NCBI GenBank assembly: GCA_928722015.1
Contig: CAKMWI010000004.1
Coordinates: 274,624-338,623 of the forward strand
DNA length: 64,000 nucleotides
Reading direction: 5' to 3'
DNA from: Candidatus Gastranaerophilales bacterium
Lineage (GTDB): Bacteria; Cyanobacteriota; Vampirovibrionia; Gastranaerophilales; Gastranaerophilaceae
Under the pieces are notes generated by a model. The model saw nothing but the letters and a program-made list of their open reading frames with translations. It was not told the origin of the DNA and did not search any database. Shown one piece after another: positions 44,789 through 54,292 of this stretch. The position numbers and the translations under genes were made by a program. Each line of letters begins with the position of its first letter. Within the stretch, counting starts at the first letter, position 1.

Positions 44789-46094
44789 AATTTTTACATT
44801 TTCTCAGAATAAATTAAATTATATATATGAAAATAGTTTATTTTTGCAACATATAGATAAATTAATATTGTTGTTTATTTTGTTAACCTTTATTGTATCG
44901 ACATTTATGAATTCTGATACGATTGGTTTTATCGCTTTGATTGCGGTATTTTTAACTTTTGTAAAAATGCTTACCAAGCCTGGAGAAAATGTTAATTTTA
45001 AATCTTTTGAAATATGGCTGGTTATATATTTTATGCTGGTTGTTGTAAGTTTGTTTGGTTCAACTTTATTTACTCTCAGCCTTAAAGGTTTTTTTAAGAC
45101 TTTTGTTTATGTTGCTTTTTATTTTTCTGTTGTGCAATATTTGAAAAATAATAAGTCTCAAATACCGTTAGTTCTTGGTGTTTTAGCTCTATGTACTGCA
45201 GGAGAAAGTATAGTTGGCTTTTTACAGAGTTTTTTACATCTTGATGAAATTTCTACCTGGCAGGATAAATCTAATCTGAATCCTGAAGATGTTTTATCAC
45301 GAGTATATGGTACGTTAAAACCGTTGAATCCTAATTTATATGGTGGGTATCTTATTTGTGGGCTCCCATCTTTAATTGGTTCTATTTTTTATTTTATTAA
45401 TAAAAAATTATATAAGCTCTCAATAATTCCGTTAGTATTTTCTCTGGTTACGGTGTATGCTATTCTTCAAACAGGGTGCCGTGGGGCTTATCTTTCGATG
45501 ATTCTTATTTTGGGATGTGCTTTTCTTTTATCTGCTAAGTTTTTTTGGCATACATATAAAAAAATATATATATCAATTATAGGTGCAATTGCAGCTTTAT
45601 TTTTTATGGCAATGACATTTGTAGGTGCATTAAGACATAGATTTATGTCAATTTTTGCAATGCGAAATGATTCTTCCAATTCGTTTAGATTTAATGTGTA
45701 TCATTCAGCAATTCAGATGTTTAAAGATAATTGGGTTTTAGGTATTGGTGTTGGGAATAAAAATTTTCGAGAAATTTATGGATTGTATATGAAAACAGGT
45801 TTTGATGCATTAAGTGCATATAATATTTATTTAGAGACTGCTGTTGAAAGTGGTATATTTGCTCTTATTGCATTCTTAGGTTTTCTGATTAGTTTATCGA
45901 AAGCAGCTGTAAAATTTATTTTTGTATCTGAAAATAGAGAATTTATTATTTTTGTTTCGGCTGCTGTAATTTCAATATGGGCGGTCTTGTTCCATGGGCT
46001 TGTTGATACAATTTATTTCAGGCCACAGTTGCAATTTATGTTTTGGACATACGTTGCTGTTATTTCAGTACTTGTACCTACTAAGAGTTTGTAA
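44775..46094 (+). CDS. O-antigen ligase/polymerase (Wzy/WaaL-like) membrane protein
   Basis: 439 aa with 10-12 predicted membrane helices. A long periplasmic loop in the second half carries RFNVYHSAIQMFKDNWVLGIGVGNKNFREIY, the Wzy_C-type signature, followed by ALSAYNIYLETAVESGIFALIAF. Members either join O-antigen to lipid A-core (WaaL) or polymerise repeat units (Wzy); these cannot be separated by sequence. Two adjacent ATGs (44775 and 44778) lie inside the DUF4330 gene. Context favours LPS assembly. Confidence 0.85.
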   Translation: MMFNKIFTFSQNKLNYIYENSLFLQHIDKLILLFILLTFIVSTFMNSDTIGFIALIAVFLTFVKMLTKPGENVNFKSFEIWLVIYFMLVVVSLFGSTLFTLSLKGFFKTFVYVAFYFSVVQYLKNNKSQIPLVLGVLALCTAGESIVGFLQSFLHLDEISTWQDKSNLNPEDVLSRVYGTLKPLNPNLYGGYLICGLPSLIGSIFYFINKKLYKLSIIPLVFSLVTVYAILQTGCRGAYLSMILILGCAFLLSAKFFWHTYKKIYISIIGAIAALFFMAMTFVGALRHRFMSIFAMRNDSSNSFRFNVYHSAIQMFKDNWVLGIGVGNKNFREIYGLYMKTGFDALSAYNIYLETAVESGIFALIAFLGFLISLSKAAVKFIFVSENREFIIFVSAAVISIWAVLFHGLVDTIYFRPQLQFMFWTYVAVISVLVPTKSL

Positions 46095-46108
46095 TTTTGT
46101 TAAAATGT

Positions 46109-46519
46109 TTAGCAGAAGAATCCGCGTGTTATGGTTGTTGTATTGCTATAACTATAATTTCCGTATCCTAACCCACCACAAAAGTATGGCATTGGCATAG
46201 GATTGTAGAACATTGTGCATGGTGCATTAAAAAACATCCATGGGCTGCAGGCACTCAGTAGTCCCATTGTTCCAAAGGCATTTGATACCGGATTTCCATA
46301 TCCTGCATACATATTTATTGTGTTTCCAACGGGATTGCCACATTTTTGCATTTCATAAGCTATTTCATTTCTGGCAAGTCCGTTACCTATATTTCCAAAT
46401 AAATTCAAGGCTGCATAGCCAGGGTTAACACCATTCAGACGCATTTGTCCGTAATTGACCAATGATGCCAATCCGCAATTTATGCCGCTTAATATTCTCA
46501 TGTTTTCTGCGTAGCCCAT
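46109..46519 (-). CDS. Gly/Asn/Tyr/Met-rich hypothetical protein, 136 aa
   Basis: No family is recognised. Low-complexity, rich in Gly, Asn, Tyr, Met, Pro and Cys (NPGYAALNLFGNIGNGLARNE, MFYNPMPMPYFCGGLGYGNY), ending in GFFC. No signal peptide or clear membrane helix. A good AAGGAGAG ribosome binding site argues it is translated. Cys and Tyr content suggests a crosslinkable or aggregating structural protein; that is inference. Convergent with the O-antigen ligase-like gene. Confidence 0.6.
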   Translation of the reverse strand: MGYAENMRILSGINCGLASLVNYGQMRLNGVNPGYAALNLFGNIGNGLARNEIAYEMQKCGNPVGNTINMYAGYGNPVSNAFGTMGLLSACSPWMFFNAPCTMFYNPMPMPYFCGGLGYGNYSYSNTTTITRGFFC

Positions 46520-46723
46520 AGCTCTCCTTGAGTTAGTACTTATTAATATAAAGTGTTTTTGTTATTAATAATTGCTAATAATATATATATTGTGAAGATA
46601 TATTAAGTATATATTTTAAAGATTGGTAATTAAGATAATAATTTTCTATACATTGTGGTGATTATTTTCGCTATTTATACAATTAAAATTCATATATAAA
46701 GATTTGTAGTGGAGTAAATTGAT

Positions 46724-47032
46724 ATGTTTATTGGAAATAGTTGTAATGATTGCAATAGATACAATCGTTTGGAAATGAAAAATGTAGATCAAAATATATT
46801 ACCATGGCTTGAAGATGTTATTGAAGAAAATAACAGCAAAATAGAGCGCAAAGAATGGAAAAGTAAATATAACAGCTATGTTGTTTATGATTATGAACCT
46901 TTTTGTACTGAAGGGTTTGAAATTAATCTTGTTATCTCATCGAGAGAAAATTCTTATCTTAATTTTATAAAATATTTGTATGATGAAAAAATAAGTACAA
47001 TTGAATATTTAAATAACTGCATTACTATTTGA
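46724..47032 (+). CDS. Hypothetical protein, 102 aa
   Basis: No family is recognised. N-terminal NSCNDCNRYNR contains a CxxC. The rest is acidic and soluble (LPWLEDVIEENNSKIE, YVVYDYEPFCTEGFEI). It has a TGGAG ribosome binding site and is followed by a strong terminator, so it looks like a real monocistronic gene. Confidence 0.6.
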   Translation: MFIGNSCNDCNRYNRLEMKNVDQNILPWLEDVIEENNSKIERKEWKSKYNSYVVYDYEPFCTEGFEINLVISSRENSYLNFIKYLYDEKISTIEYLNNCITI

Positions 47033-47041
47033 TAGTATGCA

Positions 47042-47074
47042 AAAAGGAGCTGCTTTTATTACGCGGCTCCTTTT
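47042..47074 (+). terminator. Rho-independent terminator
   Basis: 12-bp stem aaaaggagctgc / gcggctcctttt (one G-U pair) with a 9-nt loop, between two convergent genes. Confidence 0.85.
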
Positions 47075-47098
47075 CTAACTTATAATATATAAATAAAT

Positions 47099-47395
47099 TT
47101 ATGCTTCAGAGGCTGTTTCTGCTGCTGTTATATTACTTTGGAAGCATTCTTTGCAGAATACTTCTCTACCAGGAACAGGTTTAAATGGAACTTGAGTTTG
47201 AGCACCACATTTTGAGCATACTGCATCATACATTTTTCTGCGTTTTCGGTTGTTTTTTCTACGAACACTTCGGCATTCAGGGCATCTTTTAGGTTTATTT
47301 ACCAACCCTTTTTCTGCATAAAATTCTTGTTCGCCAGCTGTGAAGATAAATTCTTTTCCGCAATCTTCACATACTAATTTTTCATCTTCGTACAT
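47099..47395 (-). CDS. Zinc-ribbon protein with two Cys4 modules
   Basis: 98 aa. Cys pairs form two ribbons: LVCEDCGKEF with KRCPECRSVRRK, then AVCSKCGAQT with VFCKECFQ. A basic KNNRKRRKMYD block lies between them. Small proteins of this type probably bind nucleic acid or ribosomes; the role is unknown. The frame opens upstream to 47461. The CAGGAGAAA ribosome binding site before the ATG at 47395 gives MYEDEKLV. The partial gene at the window end has a related Cys4 start. Confidence 0.85.
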   Translation of the reverse strand: MYEDEKLVCEDCGKEFIFTAGEQEFYAEKGLVNKPKRCPECRSVRRKNNRKRRKMYDAVCSKCGAQTQVPFKPVPGREVFCKECFQSNITAAETASEA

Positions 47396-47494
47396 TGTTT
47401 TTCTCCTGATTGTGTACTTTAGGTTAATATATAACCTTACGGTTATCATTCTATTGTACACTATTTTTCATTTTTTGCAAGTTTATCTTATGAA

Positions 47495-48904
47495 TTAGTT
47501 TGAGAATCTGGAGGAATGTTTTTGTACTTTTCTGTTTTCTAAAATTCTGCCTGAACGTTCCATATAGTGTTCTCTATGAGTATTATCTGCGTGTCCGCTC
47601 TTTTTGAGTCTTTTTATACGGTGTTTTTCTTCTGTAATTTGTGCGTTTACCTTTATTTTTGGGATTTCAGTTTCAAAATTGCCCAAATCTATTTTGACCA
47701 GATTGGAACGTCTTTCGATTTCTTCTTTTAGTACTAAAATGTAATCTGAAAGTTGCGCAGCATCGCGATTTCTTCCATTTTTCGACCATTTTTGAGCTAT
47801 TGATATTAGTTTTTTTATTTGATTTTGGATATATTTTATCGGTTGGTTATTTTGTTGTTTGATAAAATTATCAAGTGCTGTGTCTGTTTTGGCTTCATTC
47901 ATTCTGCGCGATGTTAAGATTGTAACTCTAAACGTACTCATGTCTTTGGCTGTTTCATCTCCGTTTAATCGAGCTTTATGTTCTTTGCGAAATGCAGTTT
48001 GTGGATGAATATGATCATCAGTTCCAACTGAAGGTTCTAACAGACGTAATCCAAGTTCTTCAGAATCACGTGGAATCCTTGTGTATGTTTGGGTTTCATA
48101 ATTATATCTGAGTTTGTAGGGTTGAGAATACTTAACGATGAAAGCACTTAAGGAATTGGAAGACTGAGGAAGTTTTTCTGCGACTGCGATAATTTTATTT
48201 CGTATATTTTGGTCTGAAATATTTATTTGTTTTAATTTATTTATAAAAATTTTTCTTCCGAATCTTTCTTCCGGAGTTGGATTGGGTTCAAATATTTTGT
48301 TAAAAGACTCCTGTATTAGTTTACGCATTTGCAGATATTCATTTTTTGGTAATTTCCTTATTATCATATTAATTTTGTTAAGGACATTACTTTGTTGTTT
48401 TATTAGAACTTTTTCTGCTTGCGGATATTTTAGTTGAAGGAGTTCTTGAAGTGTAAACTCGGGATGTTTTTTAGAGAGTGTTTCCAATATCGTCAGAACA
48501 TTTTTTTCAATGTCAAACATATTGGTGCGGTATTCTTTTAATATTTTTATTGCAGAAGAACTTTTTATCTTTAATATTCCCTGTGATTTTATTATATCTA
48601 TGTCTTCTCTGGGTATAAGTTCAATATCGGAGTATGCATCAGGAATACCCTCTCTTAAAAGTTTTTTAAAAAAGCTTTTTGGAAATTTTTTTTCAAATTC
48701 GTAGCTTATATAAGCTACACCGCCCAAAAAACTAACGTTTTTGCGCGGTGTTTCAGTTTCTTTTAATGAAGTATTATTTGGACTTTTTAAAAAGCAATCA
48801 ATAGAATCAGTATTATATAACAGTTTTGTACAGTGTTGCGTTTGAAAATTGTTATTAGTGTGGATTCTTTGATTTTCGCCAAATTGTATTTTTGTAATTA
48901 TCAT
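47495..48904 (-). CDS. Lineage-specific protein with HNH-like motif, 469 aa
   Basis: No named family. The N-terminal 55 residues are disordered, followed by NVSFLGGVAYI (56-66), the short motif shared with other proteins here. A helical middle (80-260) follows. Near 294-342, GTDDHIHPQ then ILTSRRMNEAKTD resembles an HNH nuclease core: Asp/His of D-H-I-x-P at 297-298, Asn336 and His/Arg around it. The C-terminal region is basic and helical. No CxxC zinc ligands. No Shine-Dalgarno sequence before the ATG. The HNH assignment is by eye. Confidence 0.6.
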   Translation of the reverse strand: MIITKIQFGENQRIHTNNNFQTQHCTKLLYNTDSIDCFLKSPNNTSLKETETPRKNVSFLGGVAYISYEFEKKFPKSFFKKLLREGIPDAYSDIELIPREDIDIIKSQGILKIKSSSAIKILKEYRTNMFDIEKNVLTILETLSKKHPEFTLQELLQLKYPQAEKVLIKQQSNVLNKINMIIRKLPKNEYLQMRKLIQESFNKIFEPNPTPEERFGRKIFINKLKQINISDQNIRNKIIAVAEKLPQSSNSLSAFIVKYSQPYKLRYNYETQTYTRIPRDSEELGLRLLEPSVGTDDHIHPQTAFRKEHKARLNGDETAKDMSTFRVTILTSRRMNEAKTDTALDNFIKQQNNQPIKYIQNQIKKLISIAQKWSKNGRNRDAAQLSDYILVLKEEIERRSNLVKIDLGNFETEIPKIKVNAQITEEKHRIKRLKKSGHADNTHREHYMERSGRILENRKVQKHSSRFSN

Positions 48905-48954
48905 ATTTGTATAAAATCCATAAAAATTTTTTTTGTTATTTATTTTTAGAGATG

Positions 48955-49575
48955 TTACTGACCCATTGGTGGTGGTTGAATATATAATGGTTTAAGTTTT
49001 TGCCATTTACAATCCTCTGATTGTAGTTTTTCATAGGCTAATTCTGCTAAGATATTTCCTAGCTGATATTCTCCTTGTTGATATGATATCCCTCCTAAGA
49101 CCTTTTGAAGTTTATCATCTGTTATTAGATAATAATCTTTTTCTTGCAGTAACTTTTCTATCTGTTCTAATTGTATTGCTCCATGTACTATGTTGTCAAC
49201 ATGTAAATATCCACAATTTTTTCTTGCATCCAGAACAACCATAGTTGGCTTATTTGTATTGTTAAGTTTTGATAATATGTCCAGTGATGAAATTCCGGCA
49301 ACAGGTAAATTAAGTTGTTGAGCCATGACTCTGGCTACTGTTGTGCAGGCTCTAATTCCTGTAAAACTGCCCGGGCCTATATTTGTACCAATAGCTGTAA
49401 TATCTGACGGTGTTAATTTATTTTCTTGTAAAATTTCTTTTATAGTCGAGATTAAAAATGCTGAGTGATATTTGTTATCTTTGTTTGTAACTATTTTAGA
49501 AGAAATAATTGTTTTATCTTCTGATATTGTTACATACATTTTATCTAAACAAGTGTCAAATGCTAAAATTTTCAC
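48955..49575 (-). CDS. tsaB: tRNA threonylcarbamoyladenosine biosynthesis protein TsaB
   Basis: 206 aa. ILAFDTCLDKMYV, KYHSAFLISTIKEIL and GTNIGPGSFTGIRACTTVARVMAQQL are typical of TsaB, the inactive paralogue that dimerises with TsaD in t6A37 synthesis. The GTG start at 49575 overlaps the tsaE stop by 4 nt. Operon yebC-dgc-tsaE-tsaB. Confidence 0.93.
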   Translation of the reverse strand: MKILAFDTCLDKMYVTISEDKTIISSKIVTNKDNKYHSAFLISTIKEILQENKLTPSDITAIGTNIGPGSFTGIRACTTVARVMAQQLNLPVAGISSLDILSKLNNTNKPTMVVLDARKNCGYLHVDNIVHGAIQLEQIEKLLQEKDYYLITDDKLQKVLGGISYQQGEYQLGNILAELAYEKLQSEDCKWQKLKPLYIQPPPMGQ

Positions 49576-50048
49576 GATTCTAATCCTTTTATGATATCAA
49601 TACAATCTTTTCCAAATCCTTCAAAAGAATATTTTCTTTCATCATTATCTTCGTATGTTACATTTATTTTTATATGATTGAATGGGATTTCGTTTTGAGA
49701 AAATTCGGCCCATTCTACAAATGTAATTTGTTTTCCTTCAGAATATTCTCTAAGTTCATCAATAATAGTTTTTACACCTTCATTTTCTAGTCTGTATAAA
49801 TCAAAATGATACATTGGTAGCTTGCCGCCATGATATTCGTTTAATATTACGAATGTAGGACTTGTAACCTTTTCTTCAATGCCAATAGCTTGAGCAACTT
49901 CTTTTACAAAAGCTGTTTTTCCTGCTCCTATTTCTCCGTATAGACTTACAAAGCAGCCTTGATTTTCTATAAGTTTGGCAAATTTTTCAGCTAGTATTTT
50001 GGTTTCTTCTAAATTTTTACATATTTTTTCATAATTATTAGTTTTCAT
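49572..50048 (-). CDS. tsaE: tRNA t6A biosynthesis ATPase TsaE
   Basis: 158 aa. Walker A GEIGAGKTAFVKEVA, TSPTFVILNEYHGGKLPMYHFDLYRLEN and ITFVEWAEF are diagnostic. TsaE is the ATPase that resets the TsaBD complex. Overlaps the end of the diguanylate cyclase gene by 11 nt and the tsaB start by 4 nt. Confidence 0.95.
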   Translation of the reverse strand: MKTNNYEKICKNLEETKILAEKFAKLIENQGCFVSLYGEIGAGKTAFVKEVAQAIGIEEKVTSPTFVILNEYHGGKLPMYHFDLYRLENEGVKTIIDELREYSEGKQITFVEWAEFSQNEIPFNHIKINVTYEDNDERKYSFEGFGKDCIDIIKGLES

Positions 50049-51288
50049 TATTTGTTACTACCTTATTTCTTCCAGTATTTTTGGCCTGATAAAGAGCCTT
50101 GTCAGCTTTTCTTAGTAAATCTTCATCATTATCGCTTTCTTTCATCTCATAAACCCCAAGACTAAGTGTAACCTTAATTTTTTTTATTTCGCTATCAGGG
50201 TTTACTTTTGAAATGTCTATAACTTTTTCTTCTATCGTTTTTCTAAGTCTTTCCGCAACCATTTGAGCTTCATTAATTTTTGTAAACGGCAGCAGGATTG
50301 AAAATTCTTCTCCTCCATATCTTCCTGCAATATCGTATTCTCTGAGTTGTCCTCTTATTATTTTTGCGAGGGTTTTTAGCACTAAATCACCAACAGCATG
50401 TCCGTAAGTGTCATTTACATTTTTGAAGAAATCTATATCTGTCATAATTCCGCACAATGGAGCTTTTTGGCGTTTTGCATTAGATACTTCTTGTTTGATA
50501 CGTTCTTCCAATTGGCGCCTATTATAGAATCCAGTTAGGGCATCAAGGGTTGCGTGTTTTAAGATTTCAGCATATACATTGGCCCTGTTAATAGTTGTTG
50601 CAATTTGTACAGATAGTTGGCACAGATAATCAATATCTTTTTCTGTAATTTCTTCATTTGTACTTTTTGCAGCGAGTACACCTACGCTTTTTGATTCACT
50701 TTTTAGTGGCATAATATAAGTTTTTTTATCATCAGTTATTGTTTTTTCTTCGAGGGTGTCTATCATTTTAAGAATTGTTTTATCATTACATGCTACAGGC
50801 CACGCAAGAGTGTAAATCCCGAGGTTTTCATCCTTTAGAAAAATGTAGATGAGATAATCTGTAAAAAATTTATCCAGCATTTCTCCGATTATTGGAATGA
50901 CATAATTTAATTCGTACTGGGTTTCAATTATTTTTGCGATGTTTTTCATTGTTTCGTGGAAATCAATGTTTTTTTGCATTTTTTCACTTAACAAAATATT
51001 TTGAATTTTAATTGAAATAAATGGTGCTGTAATTTCAAGAAAATGATTTAACTCTTCTGTTTCTTTTGAGAATGCTAAATATCCTATACATTTTTTATGT
51101 TTAAATAGCGGGTATTTGTATTCATAATTATTATTTGAAATTTTTTCTGTATTTTTGCCGTCAATATCCACAGAAAAACTTTCAATTTCAAAATTTTTTG
51201 CAAAAAAAGTTCCCAATGAAGCAATCAGTGATTTTTCACTGTAGCTCTCATTAAGAACTTTTGAAAGTTTTTCTATTTTATTTAACAA
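50038..51288 (-). CDS. GAF-GGDEF diguanylate cyclase
   Basis: 416 aa. The N-terminal half has GAF-like sensor features (two alpha/beta units, about 10-90 and 110-240). The C-terminal GGDEF domain (about 250-412) has LDALTGFYNRRQLEERI, CGIMTDIDFFKNVNDTYGHAVGD and the active-site loop YGGEEFSILLP (GGEEF, active type). Makes cyclic-di-GMP from two GTP. Start is TTG at 51288 with a TGAGG ribosome binding site inside the yebC 3' end. No membrane segment, so it senses a cytosolic signal. Confidence 0.9.
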   Translation of the reverse strand: MLNKIEKLSKVLNESYSEKSLIASLGTFFAKNFEIESFSVDIDGKNTEKISNNNYEYKYPLFKHKKCIGYLAFSKETEELNHFLEITAPFISIKIQNILLSEKMQKNIDFHETMKNIAKIIETQYELNYVIPIIGEMLDKFFTDYLIYIFLKDENLGIYTLAWPVACNDKTILKMIDTLEEKTITDDKKTYIMPLKSESKSVGVLAAKSTNEEITEKDIDYLCQLSVQIATTINRANVYAEILKHATLDALTGFYNRRQLEERIKQEVSNAKRQKAPLCGIMTDIDFFKNVNDTYGHAVGDLVLKTLAKIIRGQLREYDIAGRYGGEEFSILLPFTKINEAQMVAERLRKTIEEKVIDISKVNPDSEIKKIKVTLSLGVYEMKESDNDEDLLRKADKALYQAKNTGRNKVVTNNEN

Positions 51289-51290
51289 AA

Positions 51291-52039
51291 TTAAACCTCA
51301 ATTTGTTCTGCGATTTCATCAGGAATATCACAGTTAGCATAGACATTTTGTACATCATCTAATTCTTCAAGTCTATCAATTAGTCTCATTACAGATGTTG
51401 CAGTTTTAATGTCGGTTATTTCTATTGTATTTTGTGGTATTCTTGTGAATTCTGCTGTTGTACTTTTAAAACCTTCTGCTTCCAGTCCTTCAACAACTTT
51501 TTGGAAGTTTTCAACAGAAGTCAAAACTTTATAACATTCTTCTTCTTCTGTTACATCTTCCGCATCAAGGTTTATGGCTGCCTCGAACAATTTTTCAAAA
51601 TCAGTGTCAGTACTAAATTCAATACTTCCTTTTCTGTCAAACATCCAGCTTACACAATTGGATTCTCCAAGATTACCATTGAATTTTGTAAAAATACTTC
51701 TGACATCTCCAGCAGTTCTGTTTCTATTATCCGTCATTGCTTCAAGTACTACAGCTACTCCGCCTGCAGCGTATCCTTCATAAGTGAGTTCTTCATAGTT
51801 ATCAGATGCTCCGGCACCTGCGCCTTTGTCGATTGCTCTTTTTATATTGTCATTTGGAAGTCCTGCAGCTTTAGCTTTTTCGATAGCTGTTCTAAGTCTA
51901 AAATTACCTGCAGGATCTGGTCCGCCAAGTCTTGCTGCAACAATTAATTCTCTTGAATATTTTTGAAAGACTACTGCTTTTTGAGAGTCTGTTTTAGCTT
52001 TTTATTTTTTATATTTGCCCATTTTGAATGTCCTGACAT
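51291..52039 (-). pseudogene. yebC: YebC/PmpR family translation factor, frameshifted near the N-terminus
   Basis: The ATG at 52039 begins SGHSKWANIKNKK, the family N-terminus, then the frame hits TAG within about 23 codons. From the tract AAAAA at 51999-52003 (minus strand) the next frame continues with AKTDSQKAVVFQKYS and runs to the stop at 51291, restoring a normal 249-aa YebC. One extra A would repair it. YebC proteins assist ribosomes at difficult sequences such as proline runs; some act as regulators. Possible causes are sequencing error, real mutation, or slippage on the A-tract. A shorter internal start (51737) would lack the first domain. Confidence 0.85.
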
Positions 52040-52118
52040 TTTAAACCTCTTTATTTTACTATAATTCCTATGTTTAAATATTATCAAAAATGGTTTTCCT
52101 TTTCAACTACTTGTAAGA

Positions 52119-52152
52119 AAAACAGGTTCTTGAATATTCAAGAACCTGTTTT
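52119..52152 (-). terminator. Rho-independent terminator of SLH gene
   Basis: 16-bp perfect stem aaaacaggttcttgaa / ttcaagaacctgtttt with a 2-nt apex, between the SLH gene (ending at 52173) and yebC. Confidence 0.9.
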
Positions 52153-52172
52153 ATTAACCTATTTTAGATATC

Positions 52173-53321
52173 TTATTTTTCAAAAATCCATCCGTTAGTT
52201 AAATCAATGGTTAATGGTTTTAAAAGTTTCATATTTGCGGTTCCTTCTGCCGGAACTTCTAGTTTTTCACCTTTAAATGCCCATCTTACAAATTTCATCC
52301 ACCAGTTTCTGTCTTTTTTTATTTCCGCTGTAGCATCGAAAGTGGTTGTCTGATCATTTTCTGTTGTGATTAATGAATTTTTAAGAACTAAAACTCCGTT
52401 TCTGACAAAATATTTTCCAGGTCTTACATCAAGAAGTTGTCCTTTTAACTCTGCACCTTCTCTTATTAAGATGAATTTTTCTTTTGTAACATAGTTTTGA
52501 GGTACTTTTGCGCTATACATTGCACCGCCTTCTGATGTTTGAGAGCTAATATAAGTATTCATTCTTACCGGCAAAATTGTTCCGGCTGGAATGGTTCCAA
52601 CACTCCCCTGTACAGTTGCGCTATCTACAATAAAGCCTTCTCCGGTTTTCTTTCTCATCGCTTCTGCCAGTTTAGCGTTAGGGTTGAGTTTTGCCTGTTC
52701 CATCATATTAAATAAAATAGCTGCAACTTCGGCTCTTGTAGCAGGTCTAGTGGCTTCTAAAGATGCTTTTTCTGCGCTTGGTGCAACAACAATCATTCCA
52801 AGAATTTCAGCTTTACCTGCCGGGATTAAAAACCATTCAGGAATTGAATTTGCATCTGTATATGTTTTTGTCAAAACTTCTTTTGCTTTTATCGGACTTA
52901 TTTGTTCTGTTGTTAGAGCATTTACTGCAACAGATATTGATTCTGCTCTGGATACAGAGTCATCAGGTCTGAAGCTTTCATCAGCTTTTGAATTTGAAAT
53001 TAAATCAAAATAAACTGCTTTTTGGATATCTTCATAAGCCCAATGATTTTCATCTATGTCTGTGAAGTGTACAGGTTGAGCAACTTTTGTGTGTTCTTGT
53101 CCTAGTGCTCGGATTGCCATTGCCGCAAATTCTGCTCTGGTAACATTAGAATCCGGCTTAAATGTCCCATCAGGGTAACCTACAATTACTCCCTTTTCAG
53201 ATAGAACTTTTATCTGTGGAGCAGCCCAGTAGTTATCGTTTACATCCGGAAATGCAAATGTTGGAGTGATTCCCAACATCACTACTGCAATTGATAAAAT
53301 TGTTTTTAATAATTTGTTCAT
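52173..53321 (-). CDS. S-layer homology (SLH) domain envelope protein
   Basis: 382 aa with a signal peptide (1-23, PTFA). Three SLH repeats: FPDVNDNYWAAPQIKVLSEKGVIVGYPDG..., FTDIDENHWAYEDIQKAV and a degenerate third near YTDANSIPEWFLIPAGKAEILG with TRAEVAAILFNM. The C-terminal domain (about 235-382) begins GTIPAGTILPVRMNTYISSQT, a TrbI/adhesin-like beta fold. SLH binds pyruvylated wall polymers, linking outer and inner layers, as in cyanobacterial porins, but no porin barrel is present. GGAGGG ribosome binding site and own terminator. Confidence 0.88.
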   Translation of the reverse strand: MNKLLKTILSIAVVMLGITPTFAFPDVNDNYWAAPQIKVLSEKGVIVGYPDGTFKPDSNVTRAEFAAMAIRALGQEHTKVAQPVHFTDIDENHWAYEDIQKAVYFDLISNSKADESFRPDDSVSRAESISVAVNALTTEQISPIKAKEVLTKTYTDANSIPEWFLIPAGKAEILGMIVVAPSAEKASLEATRPATRAEVAAILFNMMEQAKLNPNAKLAEAMRKKTGEGFIVDSATVQGSVGTIPAGTILPVRMNTYISSQTSEGGAMYSAKVPQNYVTKEKFILIREGAELKGQLLDVRPGKYFVRNGVLVLKNSLITTENDQTTTFDATAEIKKDRNWWMKFVRWAFKGEKLEVPAEGTANMKLLKPLTIDLTNGWIFEK

Positions 53322-53527
53322 ATACCCTCCTATTATAAATAGAATACACTTTCTAAATTTATCATAATTGAGCTTTTTTTTATAGTTTTAGACCTTGTTA
53401 TTGTAAATTTCTGTAACGCTTTTTATTGTTTTTATCGTAAAAGATTATTCAAATTCGATTTATTTTTATAAAATTTTGTCTGTTTATGCTACAACTAATT
53501 ATACATATATGACTAAGGAGGAAAATT

Positions 53528-54175
53528 TTGATTGAAGGAATAAGTAAATTACCAAATTATTGTAATGGAAAATTATATAAAAGATGGAATCATGTTACAT
53601 CTATTTTTGGCGGTGGCGTTTTAGCTTCTAAGAATACTAAAAATAATGATACAATAGAACTTCTGATTTCTGAATCTGGAAAAAAAAGGGAGTTGTATTT
53701 TTCTAATGGAAAAATTATGGATATTATAGATAATTCAGGGATTAAGAGAACATTTAATTATGAGAAGTCAGGAGAAGAAATTCACGGTTCTATGATGGTT
53801 GCAAATGTTTCTGATGCTATCAAGCCTCTTGTTACTTCTGCAAAATGGATTACAAATGGATTGATGCCTAAAATTGTGGAGCTTACCATTAATCCAAAAC
53901 ATAAATTATCTAAAGTTTATGTTCCTGATATAAAATCGGGTGATGGGTTCCCTGCTATTTTAGATCATAGAAATTCAATTAGGGCGGTTAAGGTAAAAGC
54001 CGAAGATTTTGAAGAGGTGTCTTATCCGTTGCCAAAGAAAATTACTCTGACAACATCAACCGGAGAGGAAAAAGTTATCGAATCTTCATCCGGTGCTGAA
54101 AATATTCTATATGCAAACCATTTTGGACTTACTCATGCATCTGAACCTGGTGCAAACTTGAGAGTATTTGTATAG
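53528..54175 (+). CDS. Hypothetical protein, 215 aa
   Basis: No family is recognised. Mixed beta-rich fold with charged surface strands (DTIELLISESGKKRELYFSNGKIMDII) and RWNHVTSIFGGGVLAS near the N-terminus. No signal peptide. The start is TTG at 53528, supported by a strong taaggagga ribosome binding site. Monocistronic by spacing. A lineage-specific cytosolic protein is likely. Confidence 0.6.
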   Translation: MIEGISKLPNYCNGKLYKRWNHVTSIFGGGVLASKNTKNNDTIELLISESGKKRELYFSNGKIMDIIDNSGIKRTFNYEKSGEEIHGSMMVANVSDAIKPLVTSAKWITNGLMPKIVELTINPKHKLSKVYVPDIKSGDGFPAILDHRNSIRAVKVKAEDFEEVSYPLPKKITLTTSTGEEKVIESSSGAENILYANHFGLTHASEPGANLRVFV

Positions 54176-54292
54176 TGAATTTTGTATTAAATGTATTAAT
54201 ATTTATGTCCTGTTGAGCAATGACTTTTCTCTTTTTATCTCAGTACAATATAGTACCTGAATATTTAGACTTGAATAATACATGAGGAAACA

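Noticed and set aside
51999..52010. Programmed -1 frameshift site in yebC
   Set aside because: The heptamer is T-AAA-AAG, not X-XXY-YYZ, and no stimulatory hairpin is obvious; a sequencing error or mutation is simpler.
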